From positions 1 to 58,783 of the forward strand of contig JBJKXC010000004.1 in assembly GCA_045561735.1 (NCBI GenBank): DNA of 58,783 nucleotides. The letters run 5' to 3'. The position numbers and the translations under genes were made by a program. This DNA comes from UBA3537 sp045561735. Lineage in GTDB: Bacteria > Bacteroidota > Bacteroidia > Flavobacteriales > Flavobacteriaceae. Under the pieces are notes generated by a model, which saw nothing but the letters and a program-made list of their open reading frames with translations, was not told where the DNA came from and made no database searches. Positions 9,545-18,454 of this stretch are shown here, piece after piece. Positions within the stretch are counted from its first letter, which is position 1; every line of letters starts with the position of its first letter.

Positions 9545-11260
9545 ATGCCTTCATTAAATCCATCTACTTCTATTTTAGGTTTTAGAAAAGCCAAACACCT
9601 ATTAAGGCGTGCATGTTTTCATTATTCTAAATCGACATTAAATTATTTTGCTACATTGACTCCTTCCCAAGCTCTTTCGGAGTTATCCCTAGCTGATACA
9701 ACCCCTTGGACCGACCCATACGATACAACAACTAATAATCAAAATGGTTCAGTTGACGGTTTTTGGATTCACAGTGGAAACCCACCTTCTACATATCCTT
9801 ATGGACAAAATAAAAAAAGAGGTATTGTAAGCGGTTGGTGGTGGTACAATATGATGCAACAAAATAAATTAAAGCATAAACTAGTTTTTTTTCTCCACAC
9901 TTGTTTTACTGTATCCAAAGATAATGGAGCAGGAAAATCATCCTATTTCTATGATTATCTGAGACTTTTAGATTTTTATGCCTATGGAAGTATAAAAGAA
10001 TTGGCTAAAAAAATAACATTCGATAATGCTATGCTGTATTATTTAGACAATACAACAAATAATAAAAATAATCCAAATGAGAACTATGCACGCGAATTTT
10101 TGGAATTATTTACGATTCAAAAAGGGCCACAAATAGCCGAGGGTAATTACACAAATTACACCGAACAGGACATTCAACAAGCTGCAAAAATATTTTCAGG
10201 CATTAAAGTTAAACCTTTAAGAGACACAATTGATCCAGAAACAGGTATCCCATGTGGATATGTTAACGTATCTCAACATGACATTAATTCGAAAACATTC
10301 AGCAGTGCTTTTAATAATACAACCATTAGTGGTGGTACAAGTCAAAGTGCTGTAGTAGATGAATCAAATGAATTTGTTGAAATGATTTTTTCTAAACAAG
10401 AAACTGCTAAGGCATATTGTCGCAAACTTTATAGATTTTTTGTTAGAAGAGAGTGGGATAATGATGTTGAAAATTATATTATAAATCCACTATCGGTTCA
10501 TCTTATAAATTCAAATTTTAATCTTCTTTCTACTGTTCAAACTTTATTGCAATCAAAACATTTTTTTGATGAAGATAATACTGATGATTCCAATGAAATT
10601 GTCGGAGGTATTATCAAACCACCATTGCAATTCATAAGCGAGCTGATTTCATTAATTGAAATGCATCTTCCAAACCCTGAAGCATCAAGCTCAAACCCTC
10701 CAAGCAATTGGTCAACAGACCAACTTGACTTTTATCATTTTTATTGGCAATTTTGTCACAAAACTTTTTTCCCTGGATCAGGGATGAATATATTTTCACC
10801 CGAAACCGTTGCAGGATATCCTGCAGATTATCAAGGACCTGATTATGATCGCAGTTGGTTCAGTTCAAATACCATTGTATCACGTTATAAAACAATCGAG
10901 TCACTAATTGAAGGGAAAAATAAAATTTTAGGTATTCAAACAAACTCAAACGGGGTTAATTACTTTCAAAATATTAAAGTCCAATTTAATTCTGTAGATT
11001 TTGTTTCGAATCCAAATAATATCTCCAATCCTTATGATTCAACTGTGTTAGTTTCCGAGCTTGTAGAATTGCTTTTCTGTGAAAGTATAACACAATCTCG
11101 ATTGGATTATTTTATACAATCCCTTAACGACTTAGACCCTGGATACTGGGCTGGTGCTTGGGCCGAGTATGTGCAAAATGGAAACACTGTTCAAGTCAAG
11201 TCACGTTTGGATGCCTTGTTCACAAAGTTGATTAATGCTCCAGAATTTCAATTGATGTAA
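9545..11260 (+). CDS. DUF1800 family protein
   Basis: This 571-aa protein belongs to the DUF1800 family, which has no established biochemical function. Typical marks are FRKAKHLLRRACF near residue 13, HKLVFFLHTCF near 115, and the NENYAREFLELFT motif near 177. A region near 280-320 has KAYCRKLYRFFVRRE. It starts at the family's usual N-terminus with no obvious signal peptide. The next gene, DUF1501, begins 11 bases later; the two families are commonly paired in Bacteroidota, Planctomycetes and Proteobacteria, which argues for a joint role. An ATG at 9530 is out of frame. Confidence 0.88.
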   Translation: MPSLNPSTSILGFRKAKHLLRRACFHYSKSTLNYFATLTPSQALSELSLADTTPWTDPYDTTTNNQNGSVDGFWIHSGNPPSTYPYGQNKKRGIVSGWWWYNMMQQNKLKHKLVFFLHTCFTVSKDNGAGKSSYFYDYLRLLDFYAYGSIKELAKKITFDNAMLYYLDNTTNNKNNPNENYAREFLELFTIQKGPQIAEGNYTNYTEQDIQQAAKIFSGIKVKPLRDTIDPETGIPCGYVNVSQHDINSKTFSSAFNNTTISGGTSQSAVVDESNEFVEMIFSKQETAKAYCRKLYRFFVRREWDNDVENYIINPLSVHLINSNFNLLSTVQTLLQSKHFFDEDNTDDSNEIVGGIIKPPLQFISELISLIEMHLPNPEASSSNPPSNWSTDQLDFYHFYWQFCHKTFFPGSGMNIFSPETVAGYPADYQGPDYDRSWFSSNTIVSRYKTIESLIEGKNKILGIQTNSNGVNYFQNIKVQFNSVDFVSNPNNISNPYDSTVLVSELVELLFCESITQSRLDYFIQSLNDLDPGYWAGAWAEYVQNGNTVQVKSRLDALFTKLINAPEFQLM

Positions 11261-11271
11261 AAAGATTTTAA

Positions 11272-12921
11272 ATGAAAAGAAGAAATTTTATTAAGCTTAC
11301 AAGTACAGCATCAGCAGCAGGTCTTTTGCCAATACAGCTGAATACATCTTTTAAATTTTTAAATAATCTTTCAAATTGTGATTTTTCCAACAGAAAAATT
11401 GTACTCATCGAGTTGGCTGGTGGAAATGATGGTCTGAACACGGTAATTCCTTTGGATGTTTATTCTGATTATATTCAAATGCGTCCTACTCTCCATGTAC
11501 CCTCCTCAAATGCACTTCACCTCAATAATATTGATTCAAGTATTCAAGGAACCAATCAAGACGTTGCTTTTCATCCCGCATTTACAGGTATGTATAATTT
11601 GTTTGATGAGGACCAGTTAAGAATTATACAATCTGTAGGCTATCCTTCACAGAATAAAAGTCATTTCGCATCTATTGATATTTACAATACTGGAAATGAT
11701 GGAAACAATTGGAACAATGGTCAAGGAAGTGGTTGGATGGGTCGCTTTTTGGAAAATCATCATAGTGATTTATTTCCTACCAACTTTCCTGTTGGAATTC
11801 AAATTGGGTCCCCAAATACATCACTTGGTTTTCATGGTGAAAATGAACATGGTTTAGCTATAAATTTGAGCGGACAAGATTCAGAAAATTTTTACTCTAT
11901 TTTAAGTGGTCTTTCTGGCCAATATCCCACAGATTTTCCAGACTCGCATTATGGAACAGAGCTTCAATATATTGTTGATACCGATGCAGTATCCAACATT
12001 TATGCGCAAGCAATCTCTGATTCTTTTAATAATGGCAGTAATTTTTCAGGTTCTAATTATCCCGACAACGATTTAGCTGACCAATTAAAAACAGTGGCGC
12101 GTTTGATCCGTGGTGGTATTGAAACTAAGGTTTACCTTGTACGCCTCGGAGGCTTTGATACACACAATAACCAAGTTCAGGGCGCTGGTGATCTACAGGG
12201 AAGACATTACGATTTGTTGGATGAATTATCTACTGCTGTTGAGGCTTTTATGAATGATTTGAATTCTGATAGTGTTGGTGATGATGTTGTTGGAATTACC
12301 ATATCTGAGTTTGGAAGAAAGGCCAAGGAGAACGGTAGCTTTGGAACAGACCATGGAGAAGTCGCCCCTGTATTCGTTTTTGGTAAACCTGTGCAAAGTG
12401 GAATTTCGGGTGTGAATGTAGATTTTAGTGAAGCTACACAAAATAATAATTACCAAATTAAAACTGTTCAATTTGATTACAGGCAATCTTTGGCCACGCT
12501 GATGCAGGATTTTCTAGGTTCAAACTCTTCAAGTATTAACAGTGCTTTTGTGGATAATTTGACAAGTGCAAGTTTTGCAGATCAAAAAATCCAAGATTTG
12601 TTAAAGTCAAATTATGTTGTCCCAGAGATTTGTTACAATACAAACTTGGGAATCCAAAATCCAGATTCTGACGACTGGTTGGTATATCCAAATCCTTTTA
12701 AAAATCATTTCGATGTTAAAGGCTTATTAAACAATTCTAACTTTCCTACCTCTTTTATACTATTCAATCAGTTTGGGCAAAATATTCATGAGGGTTATTT
12801 AAATTTTGTTGGCGGAACCGCTCGGGTTGATCTTCCAAACCTCAACACTGGGATTTATATTTTAACACTCAAAAATGCCTATAAAACCCAAAGTTTCAAA
12901 CTTTTAGGAGGAATCCTTTGA
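11272..12921 (+). CDS. DUF1501 family protein with Tat-like signal and T9SS sorting domain
   Basis: This 549-aa protein starts MKRRNFIKLTSTASAAGLLP, a twin-arginine-type signal. The body is a DUF1501 domain, distantly related to the alkaline phosphatase/sulfatase superfamily: IVLIELAGGNDGLNTVIP near residue 42, HFASIDIY near 126, LGGFDTHNNQ near 290, and GITISEFGRKAKEN with TDHG near 340-360. The last 80 residues form a type A T9SS sorting domain (VYPNPF ... GIYILTLKNA ... FKLLGG). It should therefore cross the inner membrane, possibly by Tat, and leave through T9SS to the cell surface. It is translationally close to the DUF1800 gene. Enzymatic activity is unproven. Confidence 0.9.
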   Translation: MKRRNFIKLTSTASAAGLLPIQLNTSFKFLNNLSNCDFSNRKIVLIELAGGNDGLNTVIPLDVYSDYIQMRPTLHVPSSNALHLNNIDSSIQGTNQDVAFHPAFTGMYNLFDEDQLRIIQSVGYPSQNKSHFASIDIYNTGNDGNNWNNGQGSGWMGRFLENHHSDLFPTNFPVGIQIGSPNTSLGFHGENEHGLAINLSGQDSENFYSILSGLSGQYPTDFPDSHYGTELQYIVDTDAVSNIYAQAISDSFNNGSNFSGSNYPDNDLADQLKTVARLIRGGIETKVYLVRLGGFDTHNNQVQGAGDLQGRHYDLLDELSTAVEAFMNDLNSDSVGDDVVGITISEFGRKAKENGSFGTDHGEVAPVFVFGKPVQSGISGVNVDFSEATQNNNYQIKTVQFDYRQSLATLMQDFLGSNSSSINSAFVDNLTSASFADQKIQDLLKSNYVVPEICYNTNLGIQNPDSDDWLVYPNPFKNHFDVKGLLNNSNFPTSFILFNQFGQNIHEGYLNFVGGTARVDLPNLNTGIYILTLKNAYKTQSFKLLGGIL

Positions 12922-13027
12922 TCTTATTTTTATTTAATCATTTTCTTTTATTAAGACTTGGAGATCTAACTTTTTTCCTGTTTGTAAGATATTAACCTAT
13001 GTTTAGTTATACTGCTTGCGAACAACC

Positions 13028-14128
13028 TCAATATTCAAATTTTTCAAATTCCACTTTTTGGTTGGTATTTGCAGATTCCATAATCCCATTTAAAACTCTT
13101 ATATCTCTTCGTCCCATTTCACCCGGCGTAATGTTAGGAGCTTTTCCTAAAATAGCTAGACATTGGCCATCAATTTGAAGTTTTTGTTGAAAAACATTGT
13201 TTATTTCCATATCACCACCTGGTGTATAGCCTTTAATTCCTTTGTAGCTGTAAGCAGGTTTAAGCCCGATTTTTCCTTTATCGGTTTTTAAATGAATAAA
13301 ATTTTCTTTTTTACCGTAACTTGAACTGTGATTAGATACTTTTCCATTGGCCCAATGCAATTCCCATTCCCAATGTTCGGGGATATCTTTGAAAATTTTT
13401 TCTCGATCTGTCCAGCTGCGCGCAACAACACTTATAGGGTGCATGTTTGTACTATAAAAAGCGGATTGAACAACATAAACCCCAAGGTCATAAACAGCTC
13501 CACCAACATTCATGGCTTTTGTTAATCGCCAATCTCCTTCATAAGTCCAACGCCCATGATCGTAGGAGAAACCACCTTTCATTTTACTCCATGTCCCAAA
13601 TTCCTGATTTTTCATGGCACCCATAAAACGAATATTGAAAGGATCCCAATACAAGCGGTAGCCAATTTGAAGCATTTTATTCGCCCTTTGGGCGGCTTGA
13701 ATCATTTGGTCACAATCTTCGACTGTAGGTGCCATTGGCTTTTCACAAATAACATGTTTACCTGCTTGGAAGCTTCGAATGGTATATTCTGCATGATTTC
13801 CTGTTGGAGTTGCGATGTAAACACAATCAATATCAGGATTGTTTACAATCTGGTCTAAATTATCATAATTGTAGATATTTTTTTCTTTAATTTGATATTT
13901 TTCTTGCCATTTAGATATTTTATGAGGTGATCCCGTAATAATACCATTCAGTGTCGCATATTCTGATTTATTAATGGCTGGAGCAATCCACTTTTCGGCA
14001 TAATTTCCTAAACCACAAATCGCAATTCTAATAGGTTTATAAGACACGTTATGGGCATATAAATTTGGGATTAGAAGGCTAGATGTAGCTCCTAATGTGC
14101 TTAATTTCACAAATTTTCTTCTTTTCAT
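13028..14128 (-). CDS. Exported Gfo/Idh/MocA-family oxidoreductase
   Basis: This 366-aa NAD(P)-dependent dehydrogenase-like protein has a Rossmann fold (IRIAICGLGNYAEKWIAPAI near residue 32), the family EKPMAPTVEDC motif near 128, and a C-terminal Gfo/Idh substrate domain. The N-terminus MKRRKFVKLSTLGATSSLLI looks like a twin-arginine signal, so it may be exported folded with its cofactor, like glucose-fructose oxidoreductase. The substrate is probably a sugar or polyol, but this cannot be fixed from sequence. It is the last gene of a minus-strand operon after the DASS transporter gene (28-base gap). Confidence 0.88.
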   Translation of the reverse strand: MKRRKFVKLSTLGATSSLLIPNLYAHNVSYKPIRIAICGLGNYAEKWIAPAINKSEYATLNGIITGSPHKISKWQEKYQIKEKNIYNYDNLDQIVNNPDIDCVYIATPTGNHAEYTIRSFQAGKHVICEKPMAPTVEDCDQMIQAAQRANKMLQIGYRLYWDPFNIRFMGAMKNQEFGTWSKMKGGFSYDHGRWTYEGDWRLTKAMNVGGAVYDLGVYVVQSAFYSTNMHPISVVARSWTDREKIFKDIPEHWEWELHWANGKVSNHSSSYGKKENFIHLKTDKGKIGLKPAYSYKGIKGYTPGGDMEINNVFQQKLQIDGQCLAILGKAPNITPGEMGRRDIRVLNGIMESANTNQKVEFEKFEY

Positions 14129-14156
14129 TTAAAAGCTGTAATTAATTTATTATTTC

Positions 14157-15608
14157 TTAAGTCAAGGCTGGAAATTTCCATATCATTGGAAGTATGTAAT
14201 AAACCATTAAAGTCAAAATGATAATGGAAATAAAATTCATCCAAAGTCCTTTTTTAACCATATCCTCAATTTTTAAATAACCCGATCCAAAAACAATCGC
14301 ATTAGGTGGTGTGGCCACTGGCAGCATAAATGCGCAAGAAGCAGCAACTGTTGCACCTACCAATAAGAAAAATGGATGTACATCAATAGCATGTGCAAGC
14401 GATGCTAAAACAGGCAACATTAATGCCGTTGTGGCTATGTTTGATGTTATTTCTGTTATAAAATTAACCGAAGCAATTATAACCAATAGTAAGACTATTA
14501 ATGGAACAGTTTGTAGAGATTTTAATTGTTCTCCAATCCAGAGCGCCAATCCGCTGGATTGAAAACCAATTGCCAAAGCCATTCCTCCGCCAAATAACAA
14601 TAAAATACCCCAGGGTAGTTTTACAGCATCATCCCAGTTTAACAATGGAACCCCCTTTTTACTACTGGGTAATATGAATAATAAAATAGCGGCAATGACC
14701 GCAATGATGGTATCGTCTATTGAAGGAATTATAGATTGTAAAATCCATGATCTAAAAATCCATGCAAATGCGGTTGCTATAAATACATAAAAGATAATTT
14801 TTTCTTCAAAGGATACTCTTCCAAGTGCGTTTAATTGATTTTTAATTTCATTCTTTCCACCCGGAAATTCCTTTTGTTTAAATTTGAAGGCAAAACGCGT
14901 CAAATAAAACCAACCTAAAAATAAAAATAAAAGACTTATTGGGAATCCGAAAGCAAACCATTGCCCTAAGGATATTTCGATTCCATATGTTTCTTGAATG
15001 ACGCCAGCTAAAATAAGGTTTGGCGGAGTGCCAATTTGTGTTGCCATACCACCAATAGAAGCACTGTATGCGATGGCTAACATTAAAGCTTTTGCAAAGA
15101 TTGAATTTTCATTATCAAACGTCTTTGGATTATCTTTTAATTGGGATACAATGGCCATTCCTACAGGTAATATCATGACTGCTGTAGCGGTATTAGAAAT
15201 CCACATAGATAAAAGAGCAGTAGCTATCATAAATCCTAAAATAATATGCACAATATTGGTGCCTACAATTCTAATAATTGTCAGCGCTATTCTTTTATGT
15301 AGATTCCATTTTTCAATAGCAATGGCTAAAATAAATCCTCCTAAAAATAGAAAAATAAACTTGTGTCCATATGAAGCGGTAGTCTCTTTTAAGCCTAGTC
15401 CTCCACTAAGTGGAAACAAAACAATAGGTAATAAGGCCGTAACCGCAATGGGTAATGCCTCTGTAATCCACCAAATTGCCACCCATGCTGCTGTGGCCAA
15501 TACAGCATTTGCAGGAGGCACTAACCCGACTGGATGAAAAAATAAAATTATCGATGTGAAAACAATTGGACCCAATACCAGCCCGATTTTTTTTTTGGTT
15601 AACTTCAT
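14157..15608 (-). CDS. DASS (SLC13) family anion symporter
   Basis: This 483-aa inner-membrane transporter has about 11-12 hydrophobic helices. The family imports di- and tricarboxylates, or sulfate, with Na+. The first substrate/Na+ loop is SNT at residues 138-140 (MWISNTATAVMILP). The symmetry-related motif is SNI at 389-391 (ITSNIATTALMLP), where many characterised dicarboxylate carriers have SNT; this may affect substrate choice. It sits in a minus-strand operon, 7 bases downstream of an esterase-like lipoprotein gene and 28 bases upstream of a Gfo/Idh oxidoreductase gene. Confidence 0.9.
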   Translation of the reverse strand: MKLTKKKIGLVLGPIVFTSIILFFHPVGLVPPANAVLATAAWVAIWWITEALPIAVTALLPIVLFPLSGGLGLKETTASYGHKFIFLFLGGFILAIAIEKWNLHKRIALTIIRIVGTNIVHIILGFMIATALLSMWISNTATAVMILPVGMAIVSQLKDNPKTFDNENSIFAKALMLAIAYSASIGGMATQIGTPPNLILAGVIQETYGIEISLGQWFAFGFPISLLFLFLGWFYLTRFAFKFKQKEFPGGKNEIKNQLNALGRVSFEEKIIFYVFIATAFAWIFRSWILQSIIPSIDDTIIAVIAAILLFILPSSKKGVPLLNWDDAVKLPWGILLLFGGGMALAIGFQSSGLALWIGEQLKSLQTVPLIVLLLVIIASVNFITEITSNIATTALMLPVLASLAHAIDVHPFFLLVGATVAASCAFMLPVATPPNAIVFGSGYLKIEDMVKKGLWMNFISIIILTLMVYYILPMIWKFPALT

Positions 15609-15615
15609 TGTTAGT

Positions 15616-16536
15616 TCAATTAAAAATTAAATCGGCGGCCTTGCTAGAAGCTAGCGTGAAACTGTGATCGGCATCTGTATTAATTTCAAACGTCCATTGG
15701 AAATCCAAATTATTATTAGCACTTAGTGTAGCAGCTTTATTGTAAAAGTATTGTGCCCTTTCTAATCGATGTAAACCCTGCGCATCAGCAAATTGGTTGT
15801 GTCTGAGACCACCGCTGTCAGGATCGTTATCTAAATCCCCTATTAAAAGTGTCAATTTCTTATCAAATAAATCATCTAATACTATGTTTTCTAGAATTGA
15901 ATTTGAAAATCCATAAGGAAATGCCGTATTGTAATCTGTAGTGGTATACCATCCAGGTGCTGAAACAATTATTTTATCAATCTGTGCTGTGGGTTTGAAC
16001 ATCAAAAATCGGTGCGCAAATTGACCCCCAGCAGAATGCCCAAAAACATGGTATTTTAAAGTACTATTATCAATTTTAGTTTTTATGTAATCAAATAATG
16101 GTTCAATTACTGAAAAGGTCCATTCCGGTTCAGGATTTAGTGAGGAAGGGGAGGGGTTGTCCCCATCTTCATATACATTTCCAAGGTTGTAAGCATCTCC
16201 ACCTGGAAAATTTGTTGATGAAAATTCTGGCGCCACAACTATAAAATTATATTGATTCGATTTGGAAATCATGGCGTCCCTATAGTCCATTGCATTACGG
16301 CCATTACCGTGAAAGACAAATAATATTTTAGTACTTGATGTTGTATTGTTTGGAATATAGTAATGAATTTTTAAAGTCTTATCAGCAAAAGGTGTGTAAT
16401 CAGAGTACTCAAAGTAACCACTTCCTGTTAAATTTTCAGTGTGCTCTATTGGGGTATTTTCATTGATATTTGATCCATCATCACAGTCAATAAAAATTGT
16501 AAAACTTAATAATAAAATAATTTTAACGTACTTCAT
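15616..16536 (-). CDS. Alpha/beta-hydrolase lipoprotein, esterase/depolymerase-like
   Basis: This 306-aa protein has a lipoprotein signal (MKYVKIILLLSFTIFIDC, Cys18). The fold is an alpha/beta hydrolase of the polyhydroxybutyrate depolymerase/feruloyl esterase type: oxyanion-region FHGNGRNAMDYRD, nucleophile elbow GHSAGG, probable acid in GDLDNDPDSGG and catalytic His in ADHSF. It is paralogous to the T9SS protein at 26091-27287, sharing EDGDNP, EWTF, GLRHN and the order of motifs. It heads the minus operon with the DASS and Gfo/Idh genes, so it may release an acid that the DASS carrier imports. The actual ester is unknown. Confidence 0.82.
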   Translation of the reverse strand: MKYVKIILLLSFTIFIDCDDGSNINENTPIEHTENLTGSGYFEYSDYTPFADKTLKIHYYIPNNTTSSTKILFVFHGNGRNAMDYRDAMISKSNQYNFIVVAPEFSSTNFPGGDAYNLGNVYEDGDNPSPSSLNPEPEWTFSVIEPLFDYIKTKIDNSTLKYHVFGHSAGGQFAHRFLMFKPTAQIDKIIVSAPGWYTTTDYNTAFPYGFSNSILENIVLDDLFDKKLTLLIGDLDNDPDSGGLRHNQFADAQGLHRLERAQYFYNKAATLSANNNLDFQWTFEINTDADHSFTLASSKAADLIFN

Positions 16537-16575
16537 TTCGTTTCAAAAAAAATTAAAAATAGTCAATCTTTATGA

Positions 16576-16583
16576 TATATTTG
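16576..16583 (+). promoter_or_regulatory. Possible -7 element for the T9SS lamin-tail gene
   Basis: TATATTTG matches the TAnnTTTG consensus and lies 45 bases ahead of the ATG at 16629. No clear TTG is seen at the -33 position, so support is partial. Confidence 0.35.
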
Positions 16584-16628
16584 TAATACTAATATGTTTT
16601 AATTATTTACCACATTAAAATTTTTCAT

Positions 16629-18299
16629 ATGAAAACAAAATTACTTTTTATTTTTTCTTTTCTTTCCTATGGGCTCTTTGCTCAAACATCAACTGGTGAT
16701 ATCGTAATTACTGAAATCATGAATAATCCCAGCCCTGTTAGTGATACAACTGGTGAATGGTTTGAAGTTTACAATTCAACTGCGAACTCTATTAATATCA
16801 ATGGTTGGGTAGTCAAAGATGATGGTACCAACATTCACACCATCGATGGAACTATTGGAGGTTCAACTCTTATCCCAGCAGGTGAATATTTTGTACTTGG
16901 AAGGACATCAGATACCTCTACAAATGGAGGAGCTCTAGTTGATTACCAATACGGTACAAGCGGTTTTACGTTGGGTAATGCAGGTGATGAAGTTATTCTA
17001 TTATCATTAGAAGGTACTGAAATAGCTCGTGTTAATTATGACGGTGGACCTAATTTTCCTGATTTAACTGGTGCAAGTATGCAATTAGATCCAGCGAGTA
17101 TTAATGAGACAGATAACAATACAGGCTCAAATTGGTGTGCTTCAACTTCTGATTATGGAGATGGTACAGGTTCACTAGGTACTCCAGGAGCTCCAAATGA
17201 TACATGTGCACCAACATGCGAAGCCTCCCTTGGTTCTCAAGATGTAGTTTGTGATGCCATATCATCTGGAGTAGATAGTTACTCTGTTACATTAGCCTTT
17301 TCAGGTGCAGGGACTTCAAACTTTGTAGTCACGGCAACTGCCGGTACTATTGGTGGAGATGATCCAACCACAACTGTTGATGGATCTATCACAGTAAGTA
17401 GTATTCCAGAAGGAACAGATATTACCATTACTGTAGATGATACAGCCACTGGTGGTTTGTGTGCTTTAATTAGAGAAGTCACCAGCCCAGTTTGTGAACC
17501 AATAGGGGATGTTGAGTTAGAACTCGTAGGAGTAATTGATTTTACAGTTCCTTCAGCAGGAAATGACGGTAAAGCTATTCACGTAGTGGCTATAGCCGAT
17601 ATTCCAGATTTAAGTGTTTATGGTATCGGAACAGCGGGTAATGGTGGAGGATCAGATGGTCAAGAATATCCTTTTGATGCGATCTCAGTTTCTGCCGGGG
17701 ATCATATTTTAGCAGCGCGTACTCCAAGTGCAATGGAAAGTTATTTTACCACTGATGGTTATAATTTGTTTGATCATGTACTCACATCTAGCTCAGTAAT
17801 TAACCAAAATGGTAATGATGCGATTGAGCTTTTTAAAAATGGATCTGTTGTTGAAACTTTTGGTGAAATATTTTTTGAAGGAGGTTCTAGTTACTACGGT
17901 ATGGATTGGGCCTTTCAAGATTCATGGGCCTATAAAAATGTATTAGGATCTACTTGGCCAGATGGCTGGATTTATGGAGTTCAACAATGTACTGACGACT
18001 CAACCACTACATTTGATTCATCATGTGTATATCCTTTTGTAGCAGCACTTTCAACTGGTGAGTTTGCCTCTAAAGAGTTAGCTATTTTTCCTAACCCAGT
18101 TAATGATGGGTTTGTTAATATTAAAACTCAGATTTCTGGAGAGGTAAACGTCAAACTATATGACATCATGGGCCGTTGTATCTTATCCAAGCAGATTATC
18201 TCTGAAACTCTGGATGTTTGCGCCATTGGTTCAGGTATCTATTTGTTGCAAGTTTCTGTCGCAGACCGTTCTTCTACGACCAAACTGATTATTAAATAA
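16629..18299 (+). CDS. Secreted lamin-tail-domain protein with T9SS sorting domain
   Basis: This 556-aa protein begins with a signal peptide (MKTKLLFIFSFLSYGLFAQ). Residues about 22-185 form a lamin-tail domain (GDIVITEIMNNPSPVSD, GEWFEVYN). A Cys-containing beta domain follows (about 197-290), then a second extracellular domain (about 293-470) with features of the lamin-tail-like regions in secreted flavobacterial proteins (DAIELFKNGSVVETFGE). The C-terminal 70 residues are a type A T9SS sorting domain (IFPNPVNDGF ... GIYLLQVSV). The domains suggest surface binding or adhesion; no catalytic motif is visible. A strong terminator follows. Confidence 0.85.
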   Translation: MKTKLLFIFSFLSYGLFAQTSTGDIVITEIMNNPSPVSDTTGEWFEVYNSTANSININGWVVKDDGTNIHTIDGTIGGSTLIPAGEYFVLGRTSDTSTNGGALVDYQYGTSGFTLGNAGDEVILLSLEGTEIARVNYDGGPNFPDLTGASMQLDPASINETDNNTGSNWCASTSDYGDGTGSLGTPGAPNDTCAPTCEASLGSQDVVCDAISSGVDSYSVTLAFSGAGTSNFVVTATAGTIGGDDPTTTVDGSITVSSIPEGTDITITVDDTATGGLCALIREVTSPVCEPIGDVELELVGVIDFTVPSAGNDGKAIHVVAIADIPDLSVYGIGTAGNGGGSDGQEYPFDAISVSAGDHILAARTPSAMESYFTTDGYNLFDHVLTSSSVINQNGNDAIELFKNGSVVETFGEIFFEGGSSYYGMDWAFQDSWAYKNVLGSTWPDGWIYGVQQCTDDSTTTFDSSCVYPFVAALSTGEFASKELAIFPNPVNDGFVNIKTQISGEVNVKLYDIMGRCILSKQIISETLDVCAIGSGIYLLQVSVADRSSTTKLIIK

Positions 18300-18315
18300 A
18301 AACTTAGTTTTTTTT

Positions 18316-18351
18316 AAAGGGTGGTTATTTCATAATAACCACCCTTTTTGT
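18316..18351 (+). terminator. Strong terminator, 14-bp perfect stem
   Basis: AAAGGGTGGTTATT (18316-18329) pairs perfectly with AATAACCACCCTTT (18334-18347) around a TCAT loop and continues into a T run. It separates the T9SS lamin-tail gene from the operon that starts at 18455. Confidence 0.92.
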
Positions 18352-18454
18352 TTACATCCTCGACTGTTATTTAATATATTAGCAAAGAGGTATTTTAATT
18401 CACTTAAAAACTGTTTTAATTTTATATATTAGACACTAAACAAAATAATAAAAA

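Noticed and set aside
14998..15537. 179-codon plus-strand frame opposite the DASS gene
   Set aside because: It is hydrophobic only because it is antisense to membrane helices, with no start signal or family match.
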